From: Agromyces bauzanensis
Lineage (GTDB): Bacteria; Actinomycetota; Actinomycetes; Actinomycetales; Microbacteriaceae
Length of the DNA: 64,000 bases
NCBI RefSeq assembly: GCF_014645655.1
Contig: NZ_BMMD01000012.1
Span: forward strand, 57,116-121,115
Direction of reading: 5' to 3'
A program made the translations under genes and the position numbers. Numbering within the stretch: position 1 is the stretch's first letter; each line of letters begins with the position of its first letter. A model generated the notes under the pieces. The model saw only the letters and a list, made by a program, of their open reading frames with translations. It had not been told where the DNA came from and ran no database searches. Below are positions 51,405 through 59,873 of the stretch, piece after piece.

Positions 51405-53053
51405 TGCTCGCCTCTCACCGGGTGGTTGCCGCCGCTCGCCGGTCGATACACGTCGAGCGCCCCCCGTGCGATCGTAATCCTCGTGCGGTACCCGCGCCCC
51501 GGGTAGGCGGCGGTCGCCTCGAGCGGGGCCGCGATCGCGACCTCGCCGTCGTGCGCGAAGCCGGGAGGCTGGCCCTCCCGCGGTCGCACGACGACCTCGA
51601 TCGACTCGGTCCGGAACACCTCGATGTGCCGGGGCAGCAGCCCGAGGGCGCGGAACACGGCACTCGCGCGTCGGCCGAAGGCGAGCGACGCGGCCGCTCC
51701 GGTGCGTGAGCCCGCGTGCAGCAGCCGCACGTCGAGCACTCCGTCGTCGAGCCGGCGACGCTGCAGCGGCGCCAGCGTGCCGGGCTCGATCGCGCCCACG
51801 CCGACGAAGAGGGTCCACACCCGTGCGCGGCGCCCGTTCACGACGATGGTCACGGGCTGCGAGCGGCGCAGCACGCGCGCGGCCGCGACCAGGGCGGCGA
51901 GCCACTTGCCGAGACGGTGCTCGTGTCGTTCGCGCACGGCGACGAAGTCGGGGTAGACGCCCACCGATGCCGAGTTCAGCACCGTGATCGGATCATCGTC
52001 GCCGAAGGCCAGCTCCGCGACATCCACTCGCACCCCCTCCCCGCGCTTGACCGCGTCGATGACGAGATCGACGGATACCGCGCCCGCGGTGCGCGCGAAG
52101 TGGTTGAACGTGCCGCCCGGCACGACGAGGAGCGGCAGGCCCGCCGCGATCGCCTCGTGCGCGACCGCGGCCACCGAGCCGTCGCCGCCGCACACGCCGA
52201 GGATGCGCGGCGGTGTCGTGCCGGCCAGGGCCGCCCACACCGCCTCTCTCGGGCTCTCGTCCTCGTCGAGCACGTGCACCTCTGCGTGCGGCAACCGGTC
52301 GGCGATGGATCGCAGCGGGTCGGTGCGCACCACGCTCGTGCCCGACGAGCGGTTCACGACGAGGAAGACGCCCTCGCCGTCAGGCGACGCGGGCAGCGGC
52401 CGATCGACCCCGGGAGGTCGCTCGGGCCGCTCATCCCGGCCCGGCGTCGCCGCGTCGCGCCCCGGGCGCACCACGAGCGCGCCGAGCCCGGCGACGGCCG
52501 CGCCCAGCCCGAGTCCGCCCACGACGTCGGAGAGCCAGTGCGCGCCCGTGTGCAGCCGCGAGTACCCGACGCCGACCGCGAGTGGCGCGAGCACGGCCCC
52601 GATGCTCGGTCGCTCGATCGCGACGCCCGCGGCGAACGCCGCCGCGCTCGCCGAGTGGCCCGATGGGAACGGCGGCGTGATCGGCGGCACCGGCAGCCGG
52701 CGCCCGATCGGCACGTCGGCGAGCAGCGGCCGGTCGCCGCCGAAGACCTGCTTCGCGATGAGGTTCGTGAGCCCGCTCGCGACGAGGAGCGAGCCGAGGC
52801 CGCGGCCGGCGGCGCGGCGTCGCCCGGTGACGGCCAACACCCCCGCGAGCGTCCACCAGAGCACGCCGCGGTCGGCGAAGCCCGTGAGCCGCGACCAGAA
52901 GGCGTCGACGTGCGGATGCGTGTGGCGCCGATTCACGGCTCGCGCGGCCGCGGCATCCGTTCGCCGCACCCACTCGGGGAGGATGCGCGTACGGCGCACC
53001 GCGACGCGCAGGTTCCGGAAGGCCACGCGCTCAGGGTATGCCGTCCGCTGCAT
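51401..53053 (-). CDS. PAP2 phosphatase fused to diacylglycerol-kinase-family domain
   Basis: A 550-residue fusion. Residues about 45-215 are a membrane PAP2 lipid phosphatase: KQVFGGDRP, PFPSGHSASAAAFAAG and SRLHTGAHWLSDVVGG, with both catalytic histidines. Residues about 245-540 are a DAGK-family kinase: FLVVNRSSG, GVCGGDGSVAAVAHEA, VVPGGTFNHFAR. One polypeptide thus carries a lipid phosphatase and a lipid kinase, probably acting on phosphatidate/diacylglycerol or undecaprenyl phosphates. It shares an mRNA with an acyl-CoA ligase, supporting a lipid-remodelling role. Confidence 0.9.
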   Translation of the reverse strand: MQRTAYPERVAFRNLRVAVRRTRILPEWVRRTDAAAARAVNRRHTHPHVDAFWSRLTGFADRGVLWWTLAGVLAVTGRRRAAGRGLGSLLVASGLTNLIAKQVFGGDRPLLADVPIGRRLPVPPITPPFPSGHSASAAAFAAGVAIERPSIGAVLAPLAVGVGYSRLHTGAHWLSDVVGGLGLGAAVAGLGALVVRPGRDAATPGRDERPERPPGVDRPLPASPDGEGVFLVVNRSSGTSVVRTDPLRSIADRLPHAEVHVLDEDESPREAVWAALAGTTPPRILGVCGGDGSVAAVAHEAIAAGLPLLVVPGGTFNHFARTAGAVSVDLVIDAVKRGEGVRVDVAELAFGDDDPITVLNSASVGVYPDFVAVRERHEHRLGKWLAALVAAARVLRRSQPVTIVVNGRRARVWTLFVGVGAIEPGTLAPLQRRRLDDGVLDVRLLHAGSRTGAAASLAFGRRASAVFRALGLLPRHIEVFRTESIEVVVRPREGQPPGFAHDGEVAIAAPLEATAAYPGRGYRTRITIARGALDVYRPASGGNHPVRGEQ

Positions 53054-53133
53054 CCCGTCAGGGGGTTGCGCCGAGGTTGGCCGTCTCGCACGCGGCCGGA
53101 CAGCCCAGGAAGCCGTGCTCCATCGCCCGCGAT

Positions 53134-53191
53134 CGAGTCGTCACGGATGGCTGCTTCTCACCTCTGGGAGCCAGCAGTCCGTGACGACTCG
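53134..53191. terminator. 14-bp perfect inverted repeat
   Basis: CGAGTCGTCACGGA (53134-53147) and TCCGTGACGACTCG (53178-53191) pair perfectly; inside them TGGCT and AGCCA extend the stem past a four-base GCAG bulge. It sits 53 bases past the sigma-factor stop and 81 bases before the PAP2-kinase start, so it most likely terminates the sigma transcript; it could also be a protein-binding palindrome. Confidence 0.6.
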
Positions 53192-53243
53192 CGAACGGGT
53201 GGGGGCCGGGGAGGGGTGGGGCCCGGTCAGCCCAGCAGGCCGC

Positions 53244-54581
53244 TCAGGATGCCGCCGCGAGCTCGTCGATGCGTCGCCGCAGCGCGCGGCGCTCGGCGTC
53301 GGTGGGCGCGAGCTCGAGCGCGGCCCGCAGGCGTGCAGCCGCGGCATCCGCTCGCCCGAGCCGCGCGAGCAGTTCGCCCTGCGCGGCCGGCAGCAGGTGG
53401 TAGCGGCCGAGGGCCCCGGATGCCGCGAGCCGGTCGAGCTCGTCGAGGCCGGCCTGTTCGCGCCCCGCGAATCCGTGCGCGAGCGCGCGGTTCAGTGCGA
53501 CCACGGGTGAGGGGTCGATGGCGGCGAGCGCGTCGTAGAGCGACGCGATGCGCTCGAAGTCGGTGGCGTCGGCGGTCGGCGCGGTGGCGTGGCACGCGGC
53601 GATCTCGGCCTGCAGCCGGTACCGGCCGCGGATGCCGCGGGGCCGGCGCTCGAGGCTCCGCAGGATCGCGAGACCCGACGCGATCTCCGTGGCGTCCCAC
53701 CGCGCCCGCTCCTGCAGGTCGAGCGTCACGAGCTCCCCGTTGGCGTCGACGCGCGCACGCCGTCGCGAGTCCTGCAGCAGCATGAGCGCGAGGAGGGACG
53801 CCGCCTCGGCCGCCTCGGGCATGAGCCGCACGACGAGCCGCGAGAGCCGGATCGCCTCGTCGGCCAGGGCGCCGCGCCGCTCGGCGTCGCCGCCCGAGGC
53901 GGAGTAGCCCGCATTGAACACGAGGTAAAGCACGGCGAGCACGCCGCCGAGCCGCTCGGGCAGCGCCGCGGCATCCGGGACCCGGTACGGGATGCCCGCG
54001 TTGCGGATACGCTGCTTGGCCCGCACGATGCGCTGCGCCATCGTGGGTTCCGGCACGAGGAACGCGCGGGCGATCTCGGCCGTGGTCAGGCCGCCGAGCG
54101 TGCGGAGGGTGAGTGCGACGCGCGCCTCGAGCGCGAGCGCCGGGTGGCAGCACGTGAAGACGAGGCGCAGACGGTCGTCGACACCGTCTCGGGCGGTGTC
54201 GCCCCAGTCGAGCCCCGGTTCCGCCTCGGACGCATCGTCGCCGGACGCGGGCAAAGGCACGCCCGCCCGCCGCCCGACGTTCCGGCCGCCCTCGACCTCG
54301 TCGAACGCCGCCGCCTCACGCAGCTTGGCCGATTCGTTCGCGCGCCGGCGCAGACGGTCGATCGCGAGGTTCCGAGCCACCGTCGTGAGCCACGCGCCGG
54401 GGTTGCGCGGCACGCCCTCCGCGGGCCAGCGCTCGACCGCACGGGCGAACGCCTCCGCCGCGCATTCCTCGGCGAGCGTCCAGTCGCCCGTATGGCGGAT
54501 GAGCGTCGCCACCACCCGCGCCCACTCGTCTCGGTGGGCGCGGGCGACGGCGTCGTGGTGCGCGGGTGCGCCGTGCGTCAT
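53244..54581 (-). CDS. ECF sigma factor with C-terminal DUF6596/TPR-like extension (ECF42 type)
   Basis: A 445-residue regulator. Region 2 (about 10-85): WARVVATLIRHTGDWTLAEECAAEAFARAVERW and NPGAWLTTVARNLAIDRLRRR. Region 4 (about 140-195): RLVFTCCHPALALEARVALTLR and LTTAEIARAFLVPEPTMAQRIVRAKQRI. The remainder is the long helical extension with YLVFNAGYSASGGDAERR, typical of ECF42, which lack anti-sigma factors and are encoded with YCII/DGPF proteins, as here. It overlaps the YCII gene by ATGA and follows it in the transcript. Confidence 0.93.
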   Translation of the reverse strand: MTHGAPAHHDAVARAHRDEWARVVATLIRHTGDWTLAEECAAEAFARAVERWPAEGVPRNPGAWLTTVARNLAIDRLRRRANESAKLREAAAFDEVEGGRNVGRRAGVPLPASGDDASEAEPGLDWGDTARDGVDDRLRLVFTCCHPALALEARVALTLRTLGGLTTAEIARAFLVPEPTMAQRIVRAKQRIRNAGIPYRVPDAAALPERLGGVLAVLYLVFNAGYSASGGDAERRGALADEAIRLSRLVVRLMPEAAEAASLLALMLLQDSRRRARVDANGELVTLDLQERARWDATEIASGLAILRSLERRPRGIRGRYRLQAEIAACHATAPTADATDFERIASLYDALAAIDPSPVVALNRALAHGFAGREQAGLDELDRLAASGALGRYHLLPAAQGELLARLGRADAAAARLRAALELAPTDAERRALRRRIDELAAAS

Positions 54582-54973
54582 CCGAGGGCCGCGGTCTCCT
54601 CGGCCCGTTCGCGCGCGTGGCGCTCGGCGCCGGGCTCGTGCACGTCCATGGGCCACGCCGGGCGCAGTTCGATGCGACCGAAGCGGGCCATCGGATGCCG
54701 CGAGGCGATCTCGACGGCCTCGTCGAGGCTCTCCACCTCGAGGATGTCGTAGCCGGCCATCCACTCCTTCGACTCCGTGAACGGCCCGTCGGTCACGAGC
54801 AGTTCCCCGTCGCGCACGCGCACGAGCGTGGCATCCGCCGGCGGCCGCAGTCGCTGGCCCCGGATGCGGATGCCCCGGGCCTCGAGGTCGTCGACCCAGT
54901 CGCCCACGTTGTCCTCCTCGGGCACGAACGGCTCGGCGTCGGGGTCGGTCGCGACGATCAGCAGGTATTCCAT
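54578..54973 (-). CDS. YCII/DGPF-domain protein, partner of the ECF sigma factor
   Basis: A 131-residue protein: MEYLLIVATDPDAEPFVPEEDN, the DGPF motif in LLVTDGPFTESKEWMAGYDILEVESLDEAVEIASRHP and an acidic C-terminus. DGPF proteins are the conserved cognates of ECF42 sigma factors and may be sensor or target; the biochemical role is unknown. Start at ATG 54973 preceded by GAGAGGAC. It is the promoter-proximal gene of the pair. Confidence 0.92.
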   Translation of the reverse strand: MEYLLIVATDPDAEPFVPEEDNVGDWVDDLEARGIRIRGQRLRPPADATLVRVRDGELLVTDGPFTESKEWMAGYDILEVESLDEAVEIASRHPMARFGRIELRPAWPMDVHEPGAERHARERAEETAALG

Positions 54974-55048
54974 GGTGGTGTCCTCTCTTGTCAACACGGT
55001 ATGCACCCACGACGAACGGGGGAAGACCGGATCGACAGGAGGACCAGA

Positions 55049-55786
55049 TCAGCGCGGGAGCACGAGCGACATGCCCAGCACGATCATGACGACGGCGATC
55101 ACCGCGTCGAGCACGCGCCAGGCGCGGGGGCTGCCGAGCACGCCGCCGAGGAGCCGCGCGCCGTACGCAAGGCCGAAGAACCACGCGATGCTCGCGATGC
55201 CCGCCCCCACGGCGAACGCCCAGCGGCCGTCGCCGTGGGTGTTGCCGACCGAACCGAGCAGGAACACGGTATCGAGGTACACGTGCGGGTTGAGCCAGGT
55301 CAGGGCGAGGCACGTGAGCACTGCGGCGGCGAGCGTCGTGCGCGACTCAGGGGAGGGGGCCGTTACCGCGCGGGGAGCGGCCGCGACGGTCACGGATGCC
55401 GCGGGCGAGCGGCCGTCCCGAGCCGCGTCGCTCGCGGCATCCGTCACCCGCTCGACCGCCGGAGCCGCCGGAGCGGGTTCCGCGACGAGCGCGGCTCCGC
55501 TCGGACGCACCGCACGCCGCGCGGCGAGCAGGCCATACCCGACGAGGAACGCCGCGCCCAGCCAGCGGATGACCTCGACGAGCCACGGCACCGCCTGAAG
55601 CACCGCGCCGACGCCCGAGACCCCCACGACGATGAGCGCGAGGTCGCTGAGGGCGCAGATCGCCGCGACGGCGAATACGTGCTCCCTGCGGATGCCCTGC
55701 CGAAGCACGAAGAGGTTCTGCGCGCCGATGGCGATGATGAGCGAGAGGCCGAGGCCGAGGCCGGCGATGAGCGACGAGACGGGCAC
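55049..55786 (-). CDS. lysE: LysE/ArgO-family amino-acid exporter with enlarged central loop
   Basis: A 245-residue exporter with six hydrophobic segments. It begins LIAGLGLGLSLIIAIGAQNLFVLRQG, the family signature; later LTWLNPHVYLDTVFLLGSVG is the second signature. The cytoplasmic loop between helices 3 and 4 is enlarged by about 45 Ala/Pro/Ser-rich residues (EPAPAAPAVERVTDAA...). It exports lysine or arginine. The GTG start is 71 bases from the divergent LysR-type regulator, the standard lysE-lysG arrangement. Confidence 0.88.
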   Translation of the reverse strand: MPVSSLIAGLGLGLSLIIAIGAQNLFVLRQGIRREHVFAVAAICALSDLALIVVGVSGVGAVLQAVPWLVEVIRWLGAAFLVGYGLLAARRAVRPSGAALVAEPAPAAPAVERVTDAASDAARDGRSPAASVTVAAAPRAVTAPSPESRTTLAAAVLTCLALTWLNPHVYLDTVFLLGSVGNTHGDGRWAFAVGAGIASIAWFFGLAYGARLLGGVLGSPRAWRVLDAVIAVVMIVLGMSLVLPR

Positions 55787-55857
55787 GTTTCGACGTTAGG
55801 CGGCTTGGAGTCCGCAATCCAGCTCAGGATTCTTCAGCAGCATTAGCATGGCTTCAG
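55787..55857. promoter_or_regulatory. Divergent lysE / lysG control region
   Basis: The 71-base gap between the exporter and its regulator must hold both promoters and the LysR-type binding site. It is locally AT-richer (GGATTCTTCAGCAGCATTAGC). I cannot define the exact operator. Confidence 0.4.
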
Positions 55858-56751
55858 ATGGAGATTCCGCTCGACCTCGCCCGCACCCTCGCCGTCGTCA
55901 TCGACGAGGGCACGTTCGACGCGGCGGCGCGCCGTCTGCGACTCACGCCCTCGGCGGTGTCGCAGCGCGTCAAGTCGCTCGAGCAGCAGCTGGGGCGCGT
56001 GCTGGTCGTGCGATCCAAGCCCGCTCGCGCCACCGACGCGGGCGCGGCCGTCGTGCGCCTGGCCCGCCAGCTCGCGCTGCTCGAGCAGGACGCGCTCGCC
56101 GGGTTCGGCCTCGACGCGGCATCCGATCGTCCCGTCTCGATCCCGCTGGCCGTGAACGCGGACTCCCTCGGCACCTGGTTCCTGCCGGCGCTCGCCCGGG
56201 TCTCGGAGCGGTACGCCGTCGTGTTCGACCTGCACCGCGACGACCAGGACTTCACGGCGGGCCTCCTCGAGTCGGGCACCGTCATGGGCGCCGTCACCTC
56301 GCAGGCGACGCCGGTGGCCGGATGTCTCGTGCAGCCCCTCGGGGTCATGCGCTACCAGGCCGTGGCCACCCCCGGCTACGTCGCGCGGTGGCTTCCCCAC
56401 GGGCCGACCCCCGAGGCCCTCGCCCTGGCTCCGCGGGTCGACTTCGACCGGCGCGACGACCTGCAGGCCGAGTACCTGCGCGAGCTCGGCGTCGACGTCG
56501 AGCACCCCGCCCGGCACTTCGTGCCCGCGTCGAACGACTTCGCGACCGCGATCAAGCTCGGGCTCGGCTGGGGACTCCTGCCCACGTTCCAGTCGAAGAC
56601 CGAACTCGGGCGTCGAGAGCTCGTGCACCTCGGCGGGCGACCCATCGAGGTGCCCTTGTACTGGCAGCAGTGGAACCTCGGCTCTGCGCTCCTCGAGGCG
56701 ATCGCCCACGAGATCGGCGCCGAAGCGCGCCGAGAGCTCACCCCGCCGTAG
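55858..56751 (+). CDS. lysG: LysR-type regulator of basic amino-acid export (LysG/ArgP)
   Basis: A 297-residue LysR-family regulator. The winged helix-turn-helix is DLARTLAVVIDEGTFDAAARRLRLTPSAVSQRVKSLEQQLGRVL; the effector domain begins around SIPLAVNADSLGTWFLPAL, a segment specific to the ArgP/LysG branch. Effectors there are lysine, arginine or histidine. It is divergent from lysE. The name follows the Corynebacterium pair; ArgP is an equivalent name. Confidence 0.9.
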   Translation: MEIPLDLARTLAVVIDEGTFDAAARRLRLTPSAVSQRVKSLEQQLGRVLVVRSKPARATDAGAAVVRLARQLALLEQDALAGFGLDAASDRPVSIPLAVNADSLGTWFLPALARVSERYAVVFDLHRDDQDFTAGLLESGTVMGAVTSQATPVAGCLVQPLGVMRYQAVATPGYVARWLPHGPTPEALALAPRVDFDRRDDLQAEYLRELGVDVEHPARHFVPASNDFATAIKLGLGWGLLPTFQSKTELGRRELVHLGGRPIEVPLYWQQWNLGSALLEAIAHEIGAEARRELTPP

Positions 56752-56854
56752 CGCGTCGTCACCGCCGAGGCAAGCCCCTGCCGATTCCGGAGTTCGTCGC
56801 CTTCACTGGAGATCAGGGCACGGCAGACCGCCGCCCGCTGGAAGGAGTTCGACG

Positions 56855-57028
56855 ATGGGTATCGACGACCGCATGGAGAACACGGCCGAGGACCTCGGCG
56901 GCAAGATGAAGGAAGCCGCCGGCAAGGCGACCGACGACGAGCGCCTCGAGCGCGAGGGCAAGGCAGACCAGGCCAAGGCGGACCTGAAGAACGCCGCCGA
57001 AGACGTCAAGGACGCGTTCAAGCACTGA
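56855..57028 (+). CDS. CsbD-family stress protein (57 aa)
   Basis: A 57-residue, highly charged helical protein: MGIDDRMENTAEDLGGKMKEAAGKATDDERLEREGKADQ, then AKADLKNAAEDVKDAFKH. The AEDLGGKMKEAAGK and EREGKADQAK repeats define the CsbD family, induced by general stress in Bacillus and common in actinobacteria. GAAGGAG is a good ribosome site. Function in cells is unknown. Confidence 0.93.
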   Translation: MGIDDRMENTAEDLGGKMKEAAGKATDDERLEREGKADQAKADLKNAAEDVKDAFKH

Positions 57029-57052
57029 CGAGTCCACGCACTGACGAGGCGA

Positions 57053-57091
57053 GCGCCCGTCGTTCGGAGCCGGGGGGCCCGACGGCGGGCG
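57053..57091 (+). terminator. Terminator after the CsbD gene
   Basis: GCGCCCGTCG at 57053-57062 pairs with CGACGGCGGGCG at 57080-57091 with a small bulge. It starts 25 bases after the CsbD stop and is shared with the convergent dodecin gene. Confidence 0.5.
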
Positions 57092-57119
57092 TTCCCATGC
57101 CCGGAACGCCGCGCGCCGA

Positions 57120-57332
57120 TCAGGCGTCTTCGATCCGGAACCCGACCTTGAGCGTCACCTGGTAGTGCGCGACGGCGCCGTCCTCGATCTCGCCGCGCAC
57201 CGAGACCACCTCGAACCAGTCCATGTGGCGGATGGTCGCCGCCGCGCGGGCGATGCCGTTGCTGATCGCGCCGTCGACCCCCTCGGGCGACGTGCCGACG
57301 ATCTCGGCGACCCGATAGGTGTGATTGCTCAT
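57120..57332 (-). CDS. Dodecin
   Basis: A 70-residue protein of the dodecin flavin-storage family: SNHTYRVAEIVGTSPEGVDGAISNGIARA and HMDWFEVVSVRGEIEDGAVAHYQVTLKVGFRIED. The Trp in MDWFEV and the late YQVTLKVGF are the residues that sandwich bound flavin and form the dodecamer shell. GGAGGAGGG ribosome site. It buffers free FMN/riboflavin or CoA. Confidence 0.93.
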   Translation of the reverse strand: MSNHTYRVAEIVGTSPEGVDGAISNGIARAAATIRHMDWFEVVSVRGEIEDGAVAHYQVTLKVGFRIEDA

Positions 57333-57425
57333 CGTGCCCTCCTCCGCGCGGGACACGTCGTCGTGCCCGCTGCCGCCGACGTTACCCCACCTGCTCGGCG
57401 AGAGCGCGGTGACCGGGGAAACGGA

Positions 57426-58643
57426 TCAGGCGAACAGGCGCTGCAGGCGCTGCACGCCCTCGAGCAGGGGCGCGTCGCCGAGTGCGTAGCTGAATCGCAG
57501 GTACCCGCTCGGTCCGAACGCCTCGCCCGGCACGGCCGCCACCTGGGCCTGCTCGAGCATGAGGTCGGCGAGCTCGAGCGAGGTGGTCGGCGTGACACCG
57601 CCCCATTCGCGGCCGAGCAGCCCGGAGACATCCGGGTACACGTAGAACGCGCCCTGCGGCACCGGCACGGTCACGCCGTCGATCTTCGACAGCTCCGCGA
57701 CGATCGTGCGGCGGCGGTTGTCGAAGGCGCGGCGCATCTCCTCGACCGCGTCCTGCGGGCCGGTGAGGGCGGCGATGGCGGCGCGCTGCGAGATGTTCGA
57801 CACGTTCGACGAGAGGTGGGACTGCAGGTTCGCGGCGCCCGTGATGACGTCGGCGGGGCCGACCATCCAGCCGAGCCGCCAGCCGGTCATCGCGTAGGTC
57901 TTCGCCACGCCGTTGACGAGGATGGCCTGGTTCGCGAGTTCGGGCACCGCCTCGACGATGGAGACCGCGCGCGGAGGCACGCCCTCGGCGTCGTCGGCGT
58001 AGGTGAGGTTCTGGTAGATCTCGTCGGACACCACCCAGATGCCGTGCTCGAGCGCCCACTCGCCGATCGCGCGCACCTGGTCGGCCGGGTAGACGGCGCC
58101 CGTCGGGTTCGACGGCGAGACGAACAGCAGCACCTTCGTGCGATCGGTGCGTGCGGCCTCGAGCTGCTCGATCGTGACGAGGTAGCCCTGGTCGGCGCCC
58201 GCGAACACGTCGACCTGGACGCCGTCGGCGAGCTTGATCGCCTCGGGATACGTGGTCCAGTAGGGCGTCGGCACGAGCACCTCGTCGCCCGGGTCGAGCA
58301 GCACCTGGAACGCCTGGTACACGGCCTGCTTGCCGCCGTTCGTCACCACGACCTGGCCGGTGCCGACCTCGAGACCCGAGTCGCGCAGCGTCTTCGCGGC
58401 GATGGCCTCGCGGAGCTCGGGCAGGCCGGCCGCCGGGGTGTACCGGTAGTTCTTCGGGTCGCGGGTGGCCGCGAGGGCAGCCTCGACGATGTACTCGGGC
58501 GTCGGGAAGTCGGGCTCGCCTGCCGCGTAGGAGATGACCGGATGCCCCTCCGCCTGGAGTGCTTTGGCCTTCGCATCGACCTTCAGTGTCGCGGACTCGG
58601 CGATGGCGGCGATTCGGGCGGAGAGGCGCGGGTGTTCGGTCAC
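57426..58643 (-). CDS. aspC: Class I pyridoxal-phosphate aminotransferase (aspartate aminotransferase)
   Basis: A 405-residue enzyme of the type Ib aspartate-aminotransferase group: [52 protein letters not shown], the cofactor Lys in [20 protein letters not shown] and the substrate-binding Arg in [10 protein letters not shown]. It interconverts aspartate and oxaloacetate with glutamate and 2-oxoglutarate. GTG start. Its location beside tRNA-Trp and secE is common in actinobacteria. Confidence 0.9.
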   Translation of the reverse strand: MTEHPRLSARIAAIAESATLKVDAKAKALQAEGHPVISYAAGEPDFPTPEYIVEAALAATRDPKNYRYTPAAGLPELREAIAAKTLRDSGLEVGTGQVVVTNGGKQAVYQAFQVLLDPGDEVLVPTPYWTTYPEAIKLADGVQVDVFAGADQGYLVTIEQLEAARTDRTKVLLFVSPSNPTGAVYPADQVRAIGEWALEHGIWVVSDEIYQNLTYADDAEGVPPRAVSIVEAVPELANQAILVNGVAKTYAMTGWRLGWMVGPADVITGAANLQSHLSSNVSNISQRAAIAALTGPQDAVEEMRRAFDNRRRTIVAELSKIDGVTVPVPQGAFYVYPDVSGLLGREWGGVTPTTSLELADLMLEQAQVAAVPGEAFGPSGYLRFSYALGDAPLLEGVQRLQRLFA

Positions 58644-58704
58644 GGATCCAAGCCTAGGGGCCGCGACAGTCGCACGACAGGTGCGGATGCGGCGCAGGAC
58701 ACCG

Positions 58705-59112
58705 TCAGGCGCGGGCGGCCCTGAGCTCCCTCCCGTGCACCGTGAGGGCGTAGATCACGAGGATGTCGAGCGTGAGCACGATGAGCGACCACCACGGCTG
58801 CAGCGGCAGCATCATCAGTTGGCTGAGGGCGTTGATCGCGACGAGCACGATGGCGGTGACGCGGGCCCATGTGGCGCCGCTGAACAGGGCGACGCCGACG
58901 AGGATCAGCAGGACGCCGAAGATGGCGTGCCACCAGCCCCACCCCTGGACGTTGAAGAGCACGAGCCCCCCTTCGCTCGCCACGAAGTACGCGCTGCCCG
59001 GTTGGAAGACGGCGATGAGGCCGTAGATGATGTCGATGGCGCCCGCGATGATCAGGACGATGCCGGCGAACCAGCCCCACCCGACCCAGCCGGTGACCTG
59101 GGTGTCACTCAT
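58705..59112 (-). CDS. Four-helix membrane protein (DUF7144-like)
   Basis: A 135-residue protein with four hydrophobic segments: [26 protein letters not shown], a [17 protein letters not shown] pair, [17 protein letters not shown] and [19 protein letters not shown]. The Trp-rich [10 protein letters not shown] and [11 protein letters not shown] match a conserved actinobacterial membrane family of unknown role. ATG 59112 is preceded by GGAG at eight bases. It is upstream of aspC on the same strand with a 61-base gap, so they may be co-transcribed. Confidence 0.8.
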   Translation of the reverse strand: MSDTQVTGWVGWGWFAGIVLIIAGAIDIIYGLIAVFQPGSAYFVASEGGLVLFNVQGWGWWHAIFGVLLILVGVALFSGATWARVTAIVLVAINALSQLMMLPLQPWWSLIVLTLDILVIYALTVHGRELRAARA

Positions 59113-59422
59113 GTCGAACACTCCTTCACTTCCTGCTGCGCCGGCGACGTTCGCGCCGACGGTGTTTGCTGGGCGTCAGGCTAGCGGTGCGCGGCACTGC
59201 GGCGACGGGTCCTTGGTCCTACGTCCACCACGGTGAGATGACGGACGCGCTCGCCGGCATCCGCTCGGCTTTACTCTGCCCCCGGCGTCGCATACACTTG
59301 CTGAGGTTGTTGAAGTCAGCCAAGCTTGTCTGCGCCTATTTTCAGGGCTCACCCCAGAAGAACGTGGTCGACTTGTGCTGTCCAGACAACGGTGGAAGAC
59401 CCGGTGCATCCGGTGGTTCCAT
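59113..59422. other. 310-base gap upstream of tRNA-Trp
   Basis: No gene is supported here. It must carry the tRNA-Trp promoter and the promoter of the divergent membrane-protein gene. CATACAC (about 59291) and AT-richer sequence around CTATTTTCAGGG (59336 on) are possible promoter parts, but no convincing -35/-10 pair was found. Confidence 0.4.
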
Positions 59423-59495
59423 AGGGCGGTGGCTCAATTGGTAGAGCAGCGGTCTCCAAAACCGCAGGTTGCAGGTTCGAGTCCTGTCCGCCCTG
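59423..59495 (+). tRNA. tRNA-Trp (anticodon CCA)
   Basis: A 73-base cloverleaf: acceptor arms AGGGCGG / CCGCCCT with discriminator G, D-loop GGCTCAATTGGTAGAGC, anticodon stem-loop CGGTCTCCAAAACCG with CCA at 59456-59458, and T-loop GGTTCGAGTCC. CCA is not encoded. It is followed after 40 bases by secE, the conserved actinobacterial order. Confidence 0.96.
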
Positions 59496-59535
59496 CGAGC
59501 CGGCAGCGAATGCCGGCCCACGAAAGGTGTACGAG

Positions 59536-59811
59536 GTGGCACGGAAGATCATCGACGAACCCGGCGAGGACGTCGTCGCCAACGCGAGGCGGGATCGCGC
59601 CGCGAGGCGCAATCCGTTCGCTCGGATCGCCCTGTTCGTCCGGCAGGTCATCGCCGAACTGAAGAAGGTCGTCACCCCGACCCGCAAGGAGCTCGCGAGC
59701 TTCACGGTCGTGGTGCTCGTGTTCGTCATGATCATGATGGCGATCGTGTGGGCCTTCGACCAGTTGTTCGGCTGGCTCGTGCTGTACGTCTTCGGAACTC
59801 CGGGGGTCTGA
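59536..59811 (+). CDS. secE: Preprotein translocase subunit SecE
   Basis: A 91-residue single-span SecE. A basic cytoplasmic part ([37 protein letters not shown]) carries the conserved ELKKVxxPxRKE segment that contacts SecY, followed by one helix ([22 protein letters not shown]). GTG at 59536 with GAAAGG upstream is preferred; an in-frame GTG at 59527 would put the ribosome site too close. nusG follows in the same transcript. Confidence 0.94.
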   Translation: MARKIIDEPGEDVVANARRDRAARRNPFARIALFVRQVIAELKKVVTPTRKELASFTVVVLVFVMIMMAIVWAFDQLFGWLVLYVFGTPGV

Positions 59812-59873
59812 TCGGGCCGTCGGCACCGAGACCTCCGCGCCGCAGGCGCGCGGAAGAGAAGGAATCGAGAGAA

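Noticed and set aside
49698..53053. Ligase and PAP2-kinase pair as part of a biosynthetic gene cluster
   Set aside because: No polyketide, peptide synthetase or tailoring genes are nearby; a simple two-gene lipid operon explains it.
59166..59444. A 92-codon open frame running into tRNA-Trp
   Set aside because: It overlaps the tRNA, has no ribosome site and has no family resemblance.
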